This document shows, one piece after another, positions 7,702-22,306 of a stretch of 64,000 nt of DNA (positions are counted from its first letter, which is position 1; each line of letters begins with the position of its first letter). Where the stretch lies: assembly GCF_023638055.1 (NCBI RefSeq), contig NZ_JAKRVY010000004.1, positions 124,001 to 188,000 on the forward strand, given 5' to 3'. Below the pieces are notes generated by a model. That model was not told the origin of the DNA, did not search any database, and saw only the letters and a list, made by a program, of their open reading frames with translations. A program made the position numbers and the translations under genes. The DNA is from Natranaeroarchaeum aerophilus. GTDB taxonomy: Archaea > Halobacteriota > Halobacteria > Halobacteriales > Natronoarchaeaceae.

Positions 7702-10700
7702 TGGTCGTTCACCGTCAGTTTCACGTCTTCGACACCCTCTACCGTCACGTCGAACGTCGCCTCGCTATCGATATCATACGAGAGCGTGGCCTCCTCTCCA
7801 CTGTCGACCGTCGGCGACCACTTGACGAACCACTCGCCGTCCATCTCGACGACTGTCGCGTCCTCGGGAAGGTCGGTGGGCTCGGCCGTGACGATATCGG
7901 TCAGTTCGATCGACTCGTTCGTGGTCGTGTTGTTCTCTACGATCAGGTTTACCGTGCTCGCGTCGCCGTTCTCCTCGACCGCCCGGTCGACGAGCACGTT
8001 GTTCATGATCCGCGCGAGTGCGTCGTCGAAGTTTGGCTTCGACTGCCCCGTCACTTCCGAGACCTTTTCGGCCATTTCGGGCAGAATATCTGCGAGGACG
8101 TCCTGTTTCTTCTGGCGTTTCTGCATCGACTGGCGCTTCTTGAGGTAGCTTTTGAGCTCACGGGCCGCCTCGCGGATCGCCAGTTCGATCTCGTCTTCGA
8201 TCTCCGGGACGTTCGCGATGGCGTCCTTGGATTCGCTCGTGAAGGGGACGTTCGTCGAGGCGACGTGAATCATGATCACGACTGGCCCGTTCGGGACGCC
8301 GCTACCGCCGGGCTGATCGAGGTTGTAGTTCCGCCAGCCGATTCCCTTGATCACGTCAGTGGTCGCACAGGCTCCGCGCTGGTACACCAGCGGCACGCGG
8401 TTGGCAAAGCGCAGGACCTCCGCGGATCCCTCAGCGGGCAGGTCACCGCCGTAGGCGATCCCCGCCTCGACAATAAAGGGGTCACCGCCGTGGACATCCG
8501 CATCTCGCGTCGACGCCGCGTAGAAATCGGCGTCGTACTCCTTGCGAAGCCCCGCCTCGACCAGCGTGTCGCTGATCGGCGACAGGCAGTTCGTCGGCGG
8601 TGACATGATCGACGTCTCGCGCATGGCTTCCAGCAACTCGCTGGCCGTGTCGCGGCTGTCCGCAATCGTTGAGACCTTCGGCGGATCGTCGGGCACAGTC
8701 TTCATCCGCTCCCAGACCGCTTCCAGCACGTTCTCACGGGCCGTCTCACCGAAGGTCACGTCGCCGTGTTCTTCGAGCATATCCGCCGAGCGGTCGACGT
8801 ACTCCCGTAGCCCGTCGTGGGTCGTTCGGTCCCTGCTGTCGTCACTATCAGCGAACTTCGCGGCCAACCGATCCGCGATCCCTTCGACAGCGGCATCGTC
8901 TTTCCGGGTGCTCGTCGCGTCATCCACGATGCCGTAGAGGTCGGCTGCACGCCGTCCAGGTTCTTCGCGGCCCCCGTCCTCGGCTTCCTCGTCCGTCTCG
9001 CTCGGGAGCAGTCCCTCGGTCACTGTTATCCAGACTGCCGCGACGACGTTCTCGCGAACCGTCTCCCCGAGCGTCGTGTCGTACTGGTGGCCGATCTCAT
9101 TCGCTGCTTCACGGACCGCAGCGACGACGTCGTGGTGGGCGATGGTCCCTCCGTCCGCGAGTTCGTTCTCGACGGCCTCGCCGAACGCCTCGGTCGCCTC
9201 GGGGCTCTTGCCGTTGGTCGCCTCGATGACCGCCTCGGCGACCCCTGCCTCGTGTGCCCCCGGCGAACTCCACGTCATCTCGCGGCCATAATGTCGGTCA
9301 CGGAACGCGTCGATGACACTGTCTGCGGTCTTCTTGCCCACGCGCGTAAACTCGTTCTGGAGGAAGCCCGAGACCGAATGGGAGTCGGTCGCGTCGAGCA
9401 TCTTCAGCACGGTTCCGAGTTCGACGCCGTGTGGGTGTGGGCGTATCTCCTCGGTTTCGGCGGGCAACTCGGCCTCCTCGGCGCGCTCGAACTTGAAATG
9501 TTCCTGTGGCTCTTTCAACTCGACACGGGCGTGCGGGTTGACGACCGCGGTGTGTTTGATGTAATCGTGGAGCTGCGAGCGCGCCCGCATGTTCGCCTCC
9601 ATCTCGATTTCGATACGGGTGCCGTGCGTGCGATCCCACGAGGTGGTCTCCTCTGAGCGGATCTCCGGCTCGTTGGTGTCCGTGTCGATCACGAGCTCGA
9701 AGTACTCGGCCTCGGACGAACCTTTCGTCCGGCTCGTGATCTTGGCCGGTTTGCCACTGGTAAGCTGGGAGTAGAGCACGGCCGCAGAGATACCGATCCC
9801 CTGCTGGCCGCGGCTGTTCTTGACGCTGAGGGCGCCCTCGTTGGCCACGACGAAGTTCTCGTCTGTGCCAGTTGCACCGGGAACCGAGATGTCGTATACG
9901 TACTCCGGCGGCTCGGTCTCCTCGACGCTCTTGACTGGTAGGAGACACATATCGGACTCCGTGAATCCCTGCAGATTTCCGATCGTCTCCCAGAGCTGTT
10001 CGAGCTGTTGAGTCGGCCTGCCATCCTCGTCGAGCAAGCCCTTCTCTTTCAGGTTGTAGACGTACCGGGGCGTATCGACGTCGTCGCCCGCAAGCGCGTC
10101 CTCGATGATCGCCTGATACTCGGCCGCATGCTCGAAGTTCGAGCCGATCCCAGCACCTGCGAGCAGTCCAGGAATCGTGTCCGGGACCGTTTCGTAGCCC
10201 GTCTCGTCGGCGCGCACGTCGTCGAGTAGAGCGGTCGGGATCCGCTTGTATCCCTGCTTGCCCGGTCGGCGTTTCTCGGAGAACACGTCCGAGAGGTTGA
10301 CGTCCTCGCCGTACACCTTGGTCCGGTATGCCGTCGCGGGATTGTCGGCATAGCCGCCGTGACCTTCCAGTTCCTCGGTGCTCGCGAGCACGCCATGCAT
10401 GTTCCAGAGCACCGAGAGCTGTCGTGCGAGCGTCTCGCTGGTCGTCGTGTGTGAGAGCTCGTTGGCCGGATGCGCCTCGGAGCCATCGCCCTGATACAGC
10501 GCTGCGATAAACCGCTGCTGAAGCGCTGGATCGATCTCGAACACGAAGCCCGGAACCTGCTTTTCGGTCGCGCCGGAACCACACGCCGCTTCCAGAAACA
10601 TCGCGAGCGGCGAGCCAAAGGCCTTCACTCGGGTCGAATTTCGCTCGCGCTGGACAGTCGTCGACGAGCCCGTGATGCCGGCAACCGCCGATTCGGTCGC

Positions 10701-11870
10701 CTCGATCAGCCCATCCTCGTGTGAGCCAAACGTGAACCCGACCTGTCGGTCACCGACGTGTCCTTCGGAAACGTAGTACGCCAGCAGTTCGACAAGGGCG
10801 TCATCGACCGCTAGCGTGACCGGCATCGTCGACTCTTCCCCACCGACCTGATACGTTTTCAGCTCGCAGTCGGCCGCCTTCTCCTCCCAGCCGAGTTCGA
10901 GCACGGTCTCCGCGGGCAGGTAGCCGTCCTCGATATAGTTTTGCTCGACGCTGTCCCGGAGGATCTCGACGCCGTCGTGAGTGTAGTAGTAGCGTTTCCG
11001 GTCGCTGTCTTCGGAGGGTTTCTTTCTGATCGTCTCCTCCGAGCGAAGTTCCGCGATCGTCTCCCGGTCGAAGCCGTAGACATACACTCGGCGGCCCTCC
11101 AGTTGTTCGGGCGAGAGGTGTTCGAGAACGTTGACCGAGTCCACTCGTTCGTCGGGTCCTGGAAGACGTCGTGGCGTCAGAAGCGAGTCGCCGGCCTCGA
11201 TTTCGCCTGCTGCAAGCTCTTTTGTCTCGCCGTCTTTCGTCACCGAAAACAGGCTGTGATCGCCCGTCACCTCGACAGTTCGGCCCTTTTCGGTCGTGAT
11301 TTCGTAGGTCCGGGCATCGGTCTCGTGCCGGATCGCGTGGGTGACTGGCTCCCACGTCATCTCGTGGGTCTCTCGGTTGAACGCGGGCGCTTTGACGTCA
11401 TCCGGGATCATTGCAGTTTCGGCCCCATCGTCCCCGAGGTAGCTATCACAGAGCTCGCCGATCGGGACAAACTCGACCTCGCCATCACGTTTGACGAGCA
11501 GGCACTGACCACGTGTCAGGGACTGCTCTCGCTTGTGGAACCGGCTGCCGTACAGCAGCTTCCCGAAGACTTTCGGGAGCTGTTCTTTGGTAATACCGGG
11601 CCCGTTGTCCTCGACGATCAGCGTGTAGTAGTCACCGGCTTCCTGAATTTCGACGTAGATGTCGGGGAGAATTCCAGCTTCCTCGGCGGCGTCGAGCGAG
11701 TTGTCGACCGCCTCCTTGACAGCGGTAACGAGCCCGCGAGCGCCGCTGTCGAAGCCGAGCATGTGCTTGTTCTTCTCGAAGAACTCGGCAATCGAGATTG
11801 CCCGCTGGCTTTCGGCCAGCTCCTCGGCGATGCCCTCGTCCTCGCCGAGCGTCTGTTGAAACGAAGTCAT
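7698..11870 (-). CDS. top6B: DNA topoisomerase VI subunit B, intein-containing
   Basis: The ATPase subunit of topoisomerase VI, with a GHKL fold. The ATP site includes [16 protein letters not shown] and DNGPGI in the first 110 residues. The precursor has 1390 residues from the ATG at 11870; an in-frame start 36 bases further up lacks a promoter, whereas TTTTATT lies about 30 bases before 11870. A 569-residue intein interrupts the ATP-lid region just before [13 protein letters not shown]. The spliced protein would have about 821 residues, normal for haloarchaea, with transducer domain and a C-terminal Ig-like extension. It is coupled to top6A downstream and divergent from gyrB. Confidence 0.95.
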   Translation of the reverse strand: MTSFQQTLGEDEGIAEELAESQRAISIAEFFEKNKHMLGFDSGARGLVTAVKEAVDNSLDAAEEAGILPDIYVEIQEAGDYYTLIVEDNGPGITKEQLPKVFGKLLYGSRFHKREQSLTRGQCLLVKRDGEVEFVPIGELCDSYLGDDGAETAMIPDDVKAPAFNRETHEMTWEPVTHAIRHETDARTYEITTEKGRTVEVTGDHSLFSVTKDGETKELAAGEIEAGDSLLTPRRLPGPDERVDSVNVLEHLSPEQLEGRRVYVYGFDRETIAELRSEETIRKKPSEDSDRKRYYYTHDGVEILRDSVEQNYIEDGYLPAETVLELGWEEKAADCELKTYQVGGEESTMPVTLAVDDALVELLAYYVSEGHVGDRQVGFTFGSHEDGLIEATESAVAGITGSSTTVQRERNSTRVKAFGSPLAMFLEAACGSGATEKQVPGFVFEIDPALQQRFIAALYQGDGSEAHPANELSHTTTSETLARQLSVLWNMHGVLASTEELEGHGGYADNPATAYRTKVYGEDVNLSDVFSEKRRPGKQGYKRIPTALLDDVRADETGYETVPDTIPGLLAGAGIGSNFEHAAEYQAIIEDALAGDDVDTPRYVYNLKEKGLLDEDGRPTQQLEQLWETIGNLQGFTESDMCLLPVKSVEETEPPEYVYDISVPGATGTDENFVVANEGALSVKNSRGQQGIGISAAVLYSQLTSGKPAKITSRTKGSSEAEYFELVIDTDTNEPEIRSEETTSWDRTHGTRIEIEMEANMRARSQLHDYIKHTAVVNPHARVELKEPQEHFKFERAEEAELPAETEEIRPHPHGVELGTVLKMLDATDSHSVSGFLQNEFTRVGKKTADSVIDAFRDRHYGREMTWSSPGAHEAGVAEAVIEATNGKSPEATEAFGEAVENELADGGTIAHHDVVAAVREAANEIGHQYDTTLGETVRENVVAAVWITVTEGLLPSETDEEAEDGGREEPGRRAADLYGIVDDATSTRKDDAAVEGIADRLAAKFADSDDSRDRTTHDGLREYVDRSADMLEEHGDVTFGETARENVLEAVWERMKTVPDDPPKVSTIADSRDTASELLEAMRETSIMSPPTNCLSPISDTLVEAGLRKEYDADFYAASTRDADVHGGDPFIVEAGIAYGGDLPAEGSAEVLRFANRVPLVYQRGACATTDVIKGIGWRNYNLDQPGGSGVPNGPVVIMIHVASTNVPFTSESKDAIANVPEIEDEIELAIREAARELKSYLKKRQSMQKRQKKQDVLADILPEMAEKVSEVTGQSKPNFDDALARIMNNVLVDRAVEENGDASTVNLIVENNTTTNESIELTDIVTAEPTDLPEDATVVEMDGEWFVKWSPTVDSGEEATLSYDIDSEATFDVTVEGVEDVKLTVNDQ
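9816..11522 (-). mobile_element. Intein with LAGLIDADG endonuclease in Top6B
   Basis: The insert starts at Ser ([15 protein letters not shown]) and ends ALSVKN before Ser of the C-extein. The first residue is Ser, the last is Asn, and +1 is Ser. The penultimate residue is Lys instead of the usual His. Block B contains VTGDHSLF. The homing endonuclease has the two LAGLIDADG-type motifs: [13 protein letters not shown], and [12 protein letters not shown] about 100 residues later. It interrupts the conserved KREQ/SRGQQG junction of the ATP lid, so splicing is required for topoisomerase VI activity. Confidence 0.9.
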
Positions 11871-15279
<3,409 letters not shown>

Positions 15280-15280
15280 T

Positions 15281-15286
15281 GGAGGT
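15281..15286 (+). promoter_or_regulatory. Shine-Dalgarno site of gyrA
   Basis: GGAGGT lies 6 bases before the ATG at 15293. This fixes the gyrA start over longer upstream reading and fits translation from the gyrB-gyrA mRNA. Confidence 0.8.
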
Positions 15287-15292
15287 TTTAGT

Positions 15293-17752
15293 ATGAGTTC
15301 AGACGTACCCGATCCGACGGACGTCGACGCCGCGCGCGTCGAGCACGTCCGCGTCGAAGACGAGATGGAGCAAAGTTACATCGACTACGCGATGAGCGTC
15401 ATCGCGGGCCGCGCCCTGCCGGATGTCCGGGACGGGCTCAAACCCGTTCATCGACGGATTCTCTACGCGATGAACGAGATGGGTGTGACGAGTCGATCGT
15501 CCCACCGCAAGTCATCCTCGGTCGTCGGTGAGACGATGGGTGATTACCACCCTCACGGCGACAAGGCGATCTACGATACGCTGGTGCGGCTCTCACAGGA
15601 CTTCTCGATGCGCCATCCCCTCGTCGATGGGCAGGGGAACTTCGGTTCTATGGACGGCGACCCCGCGGCTGCGATGCGCTATACGGAGGCCCGGATGGGG
15701 CCGCTCGCCGAGGAGTTGCTGGAGGATATCGACAGGGATACAGTCGACTTTCAGGCAAATTACGATGACCGACTGACCGAGCCGGAGGTCCTGCCCTCGG
15801 CGTTCCCGAACCTGCTCGTTAACGGCTCCTCGGGGATTGCGGTCGGGATGAGCACGAACATCCCGCCACACAACCTCGGCGAGGTGATCGACGCGACAGT
15901 CGAGTTGATCGACAACCCCGATGTCGGAATCGACGGACTGATGGACCACATCAAGGGTCCCGACTTCCCGACGGGCGCGAATATCGTCGGGCGGGACGCC
16001 ATCTACTCGGCGTACTCGACCGGCCGCGGACGGATCCGCGTGCGTGCAGAGATGGAACTCGAAGAGACCGAGACCGGCCGCGACCGGATTGTCGTTACCG
16101 AGATCCCCTTCCAGGAGAACAAGGCACGGATGGTCGAGCGGATCGCAGAGGACATCAACGAGGGCAAGATCGAGGGCGTCAGCGATCTGCGCGACGAGTC
16201 CGACCGAAACGGTGTTCGCGTCGTCATCGAGTGCAAGCGCGGAGCGAACGTCGAGCTGGTGAAAAACCAGCTACTGGAGAGCCACCTCGAACGGACCTTC
16301 GGCGTGATCAACCTCGCGCTGGTCGACGGCCAGCCGCGGGTTCTGACGCTCAAGGAGACGCTCGAAGAGTACGTCGAGCACCGAAAGGAGGTCGTCAGAC
16401 GCCGCAGCGAGTACGACCTCGCCGAAGCGGAGGACCGGGCTCACATCCTCGAAGGCCGTCTGCACGCGCTCGAACACGTCGATGACGTCGTCGAGGCGAT
16501 TCAGGATTCAGAGGACCGCGACGCCGCGAAAACGCGCCTGCGCGAGGACTTCGAGTTCTCCGAGGAGCAAGCAGAACACGTCGTCAGGATGCAACTCGGG
16601 AGCCTGACCTCGCTCGAAAGCGAGGAGATCGAACAGGAGTACAAGAGCGTTCAGGCGACGATCGAACGACTTGAGACGATTCTCGGTGACGAGAGCGAAC
16701 TGCTCTCCGTCATCAAAGAGGAGCTGCTGGAGATCAAAGACGAGTACGCCAACGACCGACGGACGAAGATCATCGAGGACGTCGGGACGGTCACCCACGA
16801 GGATCTCATCGCCGAGGAGGAGGTCGTCGTCGTCATCACCGAAGACGACTACGTCAAGCGGATGCCCGCCGCAAACTTCGACCCGCAGGGTCGCGGCGGG
16901 AAGGGGATCATCGGTGCGGACGTCAAGGCCGAGGATCGGGTCTCGAAGGTGTTCCGCGCGAATACCCACGACTATCTCCTGTGTTTCACCAATCACGGAC
17001 AGGTCTACCAGCTCAAGACCTACGAGATCCCCGAGATGGGCCGGACGGCCCGCGGCAAGTCCGCGATCAACCTGATCAATCTGGACGACGGCGAGGAGAT
17101 CACCGCCGTCGTTGCGACCGACGAGTTCGAGTCCGACGAGTGCGTCACGATGGCGACCCGGGACGGCTACGTGAAACGCACCGCGGCAACCGAGTTCGAG
17201 AACGTCCTCTCGACGGGGATTATCGCGGCAAACCTCGAAGACGGCGACGAACTCGTCGATGTCGCGGTTACCGACGACTCGAAGGATATCGTGCTCGCCA
17301 CGGAAGGTGGGATGACGATCCGGTTCGACGTGAGCGACGTCCGACAGATGGGACGGAACACTCGCGGCGTCGGTGGCATCAAGCTACAGGATGGCGATCG
17401 GGTCGCCGGAATGGTCGCGACCGACGAGGACGACGAGAACGCATTGCTGACTGTGACCCAGAATGGCTACGGCAAACGAACGCCACTCTCCGAGTATCGC
17501 TGCCAGTCCCGGTACGGAAAGGGACTGATCGATATCAAGACGGGCGAGCGAAACGGTCCGGTGACGACCGTCAAGTCCGTCAGCGAGGACGATCACCTCG
17601 CCCTGATGAGCGAACGCGGCCAGATCATGCGGATCCCGGCGGCCGACATATCGGAAGTCGGCCGGAACACGATGGGCGTGACCGTGATGGACGTTGACGA
17701 GGGCGATGCCGTCGCGAGCGTCGACGTGCTCCCCGCGGCCGACAATCAGTAG
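15293..17752 (+). CDS. gyrA: DNA gyrase subunit A
   Basis: 819 residues. It makes the double-strand break through Tyr130 in [10 protein letters not shown]. The quinolone-region segment [17 protein letters not shown] (about residues 83-99) is intact. The C-terminal domain contains repeated blades, including the GyrA box-like QGRGGKG near residue 528 and later [14 protein letters not shown] and [21 protein letters not shown], which wrap DNA. The start at 15293 is chosen from the Shine-Dalgarno site and the 13-bp gap to gyrB. No intein. Its 3' end overlaps the convergent arginase gene by 7 bp. Confidence 0.97.
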   Translation: MSSDVPDPTDVDAARVEHVRVEDEMEQSYIDYAMSVIAGRALPDVRDGLKPVHRRILYAMNEMGVTSRSSHRKSSSVVGETMGDYHPHGDKAIYDTLVRLSQDFSMRHPLVDGQGNFGSMDGDPAAAMRYTEARMGPLAEELLEDIDRDTVDFQANYDDRLTEPEVLPSAFPNLLVNGSSGIAVGMSTNIPPHNLGEVIDATVELIDNPDVGIDGLMDHIKGPDFPTGANIVGRDAIYSAYSTGRGRIRVRAEMELEETETGRDRIVVTEIPFQENKARMVERIAEDINEGKIEGVSDLRDESDRNGVRVVIECKRGANVELVKNQLLESHLERTFGVINLALVDGQPRVLTLKETLEEYVEHRKEVVRRRSEYDLAEAEDRAHILEGRLHALEHVDDVVEAIQDSEDRDAAKTRLREDFEFSEEQAEHVVRMQLGSLTSLESEEIEQEYKSVQATIERLETILGDESELLSVIKEELLEIKDEYANDRRTKIIEDVGTVTHEDLIAEEEVVVVITEDDYVKRMPAANFDPQGRGGKGIIGADVKAEDRVSKVFRANTHDYLLCFTNHGQVYQLKTYEIPEMGRTARGKSAINLINLDDGEEITAVVATDEFESDECVTMATRDGYVKRTAATEFENVLSTGIIAANLEDGDELVDVAVTDDSKDIVLATEGGMTIRFDVSDVRQMGRNTRGVGGIKLQDGDRVAGMVATDEDDENALLTVTQNGYGKRTPLSEYRCQSRYGKGLIDIKTGERNGPVTTVKSVSEDDHLALMSERGQIMRIPAADISEVGRNTMGVTVMDVDEGDAVASVDVLPAADNQ

Positions 17753-18651
17753 ATTCGCTTGCCGAGCGCACTCGTCACCAGTTCGGTGGCAAGTTCCGCA
17801 GTCTCGTTTTGCTCGTCCAGAATCGGGTTCGCTTCGACGACTTCGATCGAGCGTAGCGACGCATCGTCCTGTTCTGCGACCTGTTCCATTGCAGCGTGTG
17901 CCTCTCTGTATGTCGCCCCGCCACGCACGGGTGTCCCGACACCGGGGGCAATCTGCGGATCGAGCCAGTCCATGTCGAGGCTGACGTGAAAGCCGTCGAC
18001 GCCATCGGTTGCAGTCGCCAGTGCGTCGGCGACGACATCGGTCAGCCCACGCGTGTCGATCTCCGACATCGTGAACACGGTGATATCGCTTTCACGGAGC
18101 TGCTCGCGCTCGTGCTCGTCGAGGGTTCTGACGCCGACGATGGCGACGTTTTCCTCACGCAATCCGTCCGCCCTGGCCCAGTCCATCTCCTCGAATGCAC
18201 CGCGACCCAGCAATGCCGCAAGCGGCATCCCATGGACGTTCCCGGATGGGGACGTACTCGGCGTGTTGAAGTCGCCGTGAGCATCGAACCAGACTGCGCC
18301 GATCGATGAACTGCGAGCGGCTCCGTTGACAGTCCCGATCGCCACCGAGTGGTCGCCACCGAGCAGGAGGGGTACCTCGTCGCTCTCGATCGCGTCTTCT
18401 ACCTCCCGTTCGATACGCTCGCAGACGTCCCGCGTCTCGTCGAGATGCCGCGCGTTCGCGTCAGTGGGATGCGCGCCCTGCTCGGCGGTCCGGGCGACAA
18501 AGAGGTCCCCGACGTCGGTTGTCTGTCGACCCGATTCGTCGAGACGCTCCCCGAGTCCCGCGTACCTGATCGCCGATGGTCCCATATCGACGCCGCGCCT
18601 GTTGGTCCCGTAGTCCGTCGGCGCGCCAATGATCCGAACGGTACGTTGCAT
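17746..18651 (-). CDS. Arginase-family ureohydrolase
   Basis: 301 residues with the full binuclear manganese site: GGDHS (about residue 98), DAHGDFN (about 124-130) and SLDMDWLDP (about 225). The C-terminal signature [17 protein letters not shown] is that of true arginases (RocF type) more than agmatinases. The enzyme would convert arginine to ornithine and urea. The gene stands alone, converging with gyrA and divergent from the DtxR-family regulator. Agmatinase or formimidoylglutamase activity is less likely from the C-terminal motif. Confidence 0.85.
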   Translation of the reverse strand: MQRTVRIIGAPTDYGTNRRGVDMGPSAIRYAGLGERLDESGRQTTDVGDLFVARTAEQGAHPTDANARHLDETRDVCERIEREVEDAIESDEVPLLLGGDHSVAIGTVNGAARSSSIGAVWFDAHGDFNTPSTSPSGNVHGMPLAALLGRGAFEEMDWARADGLREENVAIVGVRTLDEHEREQLRESDITVFTMSEIDTRGLTDVVADALATATDGVDGFHVSLDMDWLDPQIAPGVGTPVRGGATYREAHAAMEQVAEQDDASLRSIEVVEANPILDEQNETAELATELVTSALGKRIY

Positions 18652-18744
18652 ACACGGGGCTACACATACCGACAGTATAGTTGTGCGGTGTAGTGATACA
18701 ATTGAGACATCTAATACTGGACCGAACGACGGTAGATATACAAG

Positions 18745-18758
18745 TTAGCCGGGGCTAA
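18745..18758. promoter_or_regulatory. Inverted-repeat operator before the DtxR-family gene
   Basis: TTAGCC-GG-GGCTAA is a perfect inverted repeat between the TATA-like AGATATAC (18735-18742) and the ATG at 18770. It resembles half of the classic DtxR/MntR box, so autoregulation by the metal-bound regulator is plausible. Confidence 0.65.
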
Positions 18759-18769
18759 TTCCCATCACG

Positions 18770-19450
18770 ATGATGCTCAGCGACGTCATGGAAGATTATC
18801 TGAAGGTGATCTATCACCTGGAACAGAACCGAGAGGGGCGGATCAAGACCTCGGAGATCGCTGAGTATCTCGACGTCACGTCGCCAACGGTCACCAGCAT
18901 GATCGACAAACTCGAAGAGCGAGGATTGGTCGATCGGGAGAAGTACAAGGGGGTCGTGCTGAGCGAGGACGGCGAGCGTGTTGCACTCGAAGTGGTCCGT
19001 CATCATCGGCTCCTCGAAGCATATCTCACCGAACGACTGGATTACGACTGGAGCGAAGTCCACGAGGAGGCGGATCGACTCGAACACCACATCAGCGAGA
19101 AGTTCGAGGAACGTGTCGTCGAAGCGCTCGGCGATCCAGAGGTCGATCCCCACGGTGATCCGATCCCCAACGCGGAACTCGACCCGCCAGTCGAGGGTGC
19201 GGGCGATCGGCTCACGGAGTTCGATGAAGGCGATCGCGTCATCGTCGACCGCATCAGCGATCAGGATCCGGCCGTGCTGCAGTACCTGTCAGATCATAGT
19301 ATCGACCCCGGCGTCGAGCTAGAGATCGACGAAGTCGCACCGTTCGGAATGGTTACCGTACAGGTCGCCGACGAGACCGTATCACTACCGGAGCGGATCG
19401 CAGCGCATGTTGAGGTAGATACACTGTCCGCGACACGACCGACGAACTGA
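18770..19450 (+). CDS. DtxR/MntR-family metal-dependent repressor (SirR-like)
   Basis: 226 residues. The N-terminal winged HTH is TSEIAEYLDVTSPTVTSMIDKLEERGLV (about residues 25-53). The dimerisation and metal-binding domain contains HHRLLEAYL (about 77-85) and DRLEHHISE (about 99-107). The C-terminal FeoA/SH3-like domain spans about 155-220. Haloarchaeal members (SirR, Idr) sense manganese or iron and repress uptake genes. The palindrome just upstream suggests autoregulation. A second ATG directly follows the first, so the start is uncertain by one codon. Confidence 0.9.
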   Translation: MMLSDVMEDYLKVIYHLEQNREGRIKTSEIAEYLDVTSPTVTSMIDKLEERGLVDREKYKGVVLSEDGERVALEVVRHHRLLEAYLTERLDYDWSEVHEEADRLEHHISEKFEERVVEALGDPEVDPHGDPIPNAELDPPVEGAGDRLTEFDEGDRVIVDRISDQDPAVLQYLSDHSIDPGVELEIDEVAPFGMVTVQVADETVSLPERIAAHVEVDTLSATRPTN

Positions 19451-19593
19451 GCTGCATGTGGGGGATGGACAAACTTTACGGAATACGTCGGATTGCTATC
19501 CGTTCGCTAGGGTTTGATGGTCAAGCGACTTGCTTCGAAAGGAAAACGGCCCTATTCGCCGCATTTAAGAGGATCTGTTTCGAATAATCCAGT

Positions 19594-20127
19594 ATGTCAT
19601 CGATTGAGCTGACTCCCAGCCAGAAAACGATCCTCACGGCGCTGATCAATCTCCACGGGGAGGCCGAAGACGCAGTCAAGGGCGAAGACATCGCAGAAGA
19701 AGTAGACCGGAACCCGGGAACGATCCGTAACCAGATGCAGAGCCTGAAAGCGCTCCAGCTGGTCGAGGGCGTGCCCGGACCGAAAGGCGGTTACAAACCG
19801 ACTGCGACCGCCTTCGAAGCGCTCGACATCCAGCGAATGGATGAACCAGCATCGGTGCCGCTCGCTCATGAGGGCGAACCGGTCAAAGACGCTAACATCA
19901 GCGAAATTAACCTCAGTAGCGTTCACCACCCCGAACTCTGCCGAGCAGAGATCCATCTGCAGGGGTCCTCGCGCGATATTCACGAAGGTGACGACGTCAC
20001 CGTCGGCCCGACGCCGCTCTCGAAGCTACTGATCGAGGGGACCGTCGACGGCAAGGACGACACCAATAACATTCTGATCCTTCAGCTAAACGAGATGGTT
20101 GCACCGGCCGAAGAGCCCCAGCACTAG
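19594..20127 (+). CDS. Haloarchaeal winged-HTH regulator (Rrf2-like)
   Basis: 177 residues. A winged HTH occupies residues 8-70 (VKGEDIAEEVDRNPGTIRNQMQSLKALQLVE; wing GPKGGYKPT). The C-terminal ~90 residues are a beta-rich domain found in haloarchaeal Rrf2-type regulators. TTTAAG sits about 30 bases before the ATG, supporting a leaderless start. It precedes the type II NADH dehydrogenase by 105 bp, so control of respiratory or redox genes is a reasonable guess. No cysteine cluster for Fe-S binding is visible, unlike in bacterial IscR. Confidence 0.75.
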   Translation: MSSIELTPSQKTILTALINLHGEAEDAVKGEDIAEEVDRNPGTIRNQMQSLKALQLVEGVPGPKGGYKPTATAFEALDIQRMDEPASVPLAHEGEPVKDANISEINLSSVHHPELCRAEIHLQGSSRDIHEGDDVTVGPTPLSKLLIEGTVDGKDDTNNILILQLNEMVAPAEEPQH

Positions 20128-20232
20128 AGTCGTCTCTTTCCTGTATTTTTGTCGCAGCTACCGTGTGGTATACCCTCACTACCCGATATCCGATCCAAAG
20201 CCTTTGTATCGGAGGGTTGCTGAGTAGGAGCC

Positions 20233-21387
20233 ATGACGGACACGGTCGTTGTACTCGGTGCTGGCTACGCGGGTGCTGGCGCGATACAACAACTCGAAGA
20301 AGAACTGAGTGGCACTGCCGATATCGTCTGGATCTCGAACACCGATTATCATCTAGTTCTACACGAATCCCACCGCTGTATTCGTAATCCAGAAGTACAG
20401 GAAAGCATCAAGATCCCGATCGAGGAGATCAAATCGTCGGGGACGACGTTCATCGAAGACGAAGTCGTCGGTATGGACGTTGACGACCGCGTGATCGAAC
20501 TGGCAGAGAGCGATCCAGTCGAGTACGATTACACACTCGTCGCCCTCGGCAGCCAGACGGCGTACTACGGGATTCCCGGTCTCGAGGAGCAGTCGCTCAC
20601 CCTGAAAAGTCTCGATGAAGCCCTGACGATCCACGAGCGAGTGAAGGAAGCAGCAGAGAACGCGACACGAAGCGACCCTGCACACGTCGTCGTGGGCGGT
20701 GCTGGCCTCTCGGGCATCCAGACTGCAGGCGAAGTCGCAGAGTTCCGCGATATCCACAACGCACCGATCGAGATCTCGCTCGTCGAGGCGCTCGAAGAGA
20801 TCTTCCCGTCGGGATCGGATGGGATCCAGCAGGCGCTCCGCGAGGAGCTCGAGGACGCTGGCGTCGAGATCCTGACGAACGATCCGATCACGGAAGCCGA
20901 CGAGTCGACGATCCACTTTGACGACCGTGATCCGGTCGAGTACGACGTGTTCGTCTGGACTGGCGGTATCACCGGCCGTGACGCACTCGAAAGCGCCGAT
21001 GTGGAGAAAGAGCACAACCGCGTCAACGCCGAGTCGACGTTCGAGACGAGCGACGAGCGGGTGTTCGCTATCGGCGACAGCGCGATTATCGACCAGGGTC
21101 AGATGCCCGCTCCCCCAACCGCACAGGCTGCCTGGCAGGCGGCGGAAGTCGCCGGGAAGAACATCGCCCGTGCGATCGAGAACCGACCGCTGAAGACCTG
21201 GACACACAAGGACAAGGGAACAGTTATTTCGATCGGCGAGGACGCCGTCGCGAGTGACGTGATGTTCATGCCGATCGAGACGTTCGGCTCCGTCCCGGCC
21301 CAGACGCTCAAGAAGTTCATCGCCGCCCGCTGGATCGCTGACCTGACCTCCTGGTCGCGCGCGAAAGAAGCCTGGAGCGACCTCTAG
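20233..21387 (+). CDS. Type II NADH dehydrogenase / FAD-dependent oxidoreductase
   Basis: 384 residues. An FAD-binding Rossmann motif VVLGAGYAGAGA lies at residues 5-16. A second dinucleotide motif, VVVGGAGLSGIQTAGE, starts near 155 and binds NAD(P)H. FAIGDSA (about 278) contacts flavin. The order matches single-subunit NDH-2 enzymes that pass electrons from NADH to the quinone pool at the membrane without pumping protons. The C terminus ends SWSRAKEAWSDL, a possible amphipathic membrane anchor. Sulfide:quinone oxidoreductase is less likely, because its paired redox cysteines are not seen. Confidence 0.88.
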   Translation: MTDTVVVLGAGYAGAGAIQQLEEELSGTADIVWISNTDYHLVLHESHRCIRNPEVQESIKIPIEEIKSSGTTFIEDEVVGMDVDDRVIELAESDPVEYDYTLVALGSQTAYYGIPGLEEQSLTLKSLDEALTIHERVKEAAENATRSDPAHVVVGGAGLSGIQTAGEVAEFRDIHNAPIEISLVEALEEIFPSGSDGIQQALREELEDAGVEILTNDPITEADESTIHFDDRDPVEYDVFVWTGGITGRDALESADVEKEHNRVNAESTFETSDERVFAIGDSAIIDQGQMPAPPTAQAAWQAAEVAGKNIARAIENRPLKTWTHKDKGTVISIGEDAVASDVMFMPIETFGSVPAQTLKKFIAARWIADLTSWSRAKEAWSDL

Positions 21388-21400
21388 AGCCCGAACCGAC

Positions 21401-22261
21401 CTACAGCGACAGCCCCGCGTGCCACCGATCGACCCCCTGCTCGGCTTTGATCTCATCCATCCTCTGTAGTAGTTTGACCGCCAGCGACGCCGTCTCGGCT
21501 GCCTTGCGTTCACCCTCCGTTCTGAACTCGCCGGTCTCCCGATTCGCGTAGACGGTACAGACCGCGCCTGCCCTGAGCCCGTACACGCTCGCCAGCGTCA
21601 GGATTGCGCTGGCTTCCATCTCGATGTTGGCGACGTTTGCCTCACGCAACTCGTCGACGAGGCGGTCGCTGCCTGCGGCCTCGAAGCCGTCGAAGCCGGG
21701 GCGTCCCTGCCCAGCGTAGAAACTATCGGCGCTCATCGTCACGCCGGTGTGGTACTCGTGGCCCAGTCTCTCCGCGGCGGCGATCAGTGCCGAAACGACC
21801 TCGTGATCCGCAGCGGCCGGGTAGTCCTCGCGGACGTACTCATCGCTCGTGCCCTCCTGTCTGACCGCGCCAGTCGTAATGATCAGGTCGCCAACCGACA
21901 TCTCGGGCTGGAGCGCGCCACACGAGCCGACACGAATGAACGTCTCCACGCCGGTTCGCGCTAGCTCTTCGACAGCGATTGCGGCCGATGGTGAGCCGAT
22001 CCCGGTCGAGGTGACGCTGATCGGTGCACCGTCGTAGGTTCCGGTCTCGGTGACGTACTCGCGATGGCGGCCGACCTCCTCGCTGTCCTCCCAGAGAGCC
22101 GTTATTTTTGAGACGCGCTCGGGGTTACCCGGGAGCAAGACAGCGTCGGCGACATCGCCGGGCCCGACTTCGAGGTGGTACTGGAGTTCGTCGTTTGGGT
22201 CCTCGCTATCGTCGGGGACGTCGGTATCGCCGTCAGCGTGGTCTCTGCTGTTGTCAGTCAT
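21401..22261 (-). CDS. udp: Uridine/nucleoside phosphorylase
   Basis: 286 residues with a disordered acidic N terminus (about 27 residues). It is a PNP/UDP phosphorylase family member: LLPGNPERV near residue 42, GIGSPSAAIAVEEL near 87, IRVGSCGALQP near 109 and NIEMEASAILTLA near 213 form the nucleoside and phosphate site. It cleaves uridine, or another nucleoside, with phosphate to base and ribose 1-phosphate. It lies 45 bp downstream of cytidine deaminase on the same strand; together they turn cytidine into uracil and a sugar phosphate. Confidence 0.9.
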   Translation of the reverse strand: MTDNSRDHADGDTDVPDDSEDPNDELQYHLEVGPGDVADAVLLPGNPERVSKITALWEDSEEVGRHREYVTETGTYDGAPISVTSTGIGSPSAAIAVEELARTGVETFIRVGSCGALQPEMSVGDLIITTGAVRQEGTSDEYVREDYPAAADHEVVSALIAAAERLGHEYHTGVTMSADSFYAGQGRPGFDGFEAAGSDRLVDELREANVANIEMEASAILTLASVYGLRAGAVCTVYANRETGEFRTEGERKAAETASLAVKLLQRMDEIKAEQGVDRWHAGLSL

Positions 22262-22306
22262 GGACCGACGTTTGTCACGAACCAGTAAATAGTTCGGTGC
22301 CAGTCG

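Noticed and set aside
18672-18705. ACTACACCGCACAACTATAC upstream of arginase as a repeat unit
   Set aside because: Its ends resemble unit 1 of array C, but it is two bases short, stands alone and lacks the central match.
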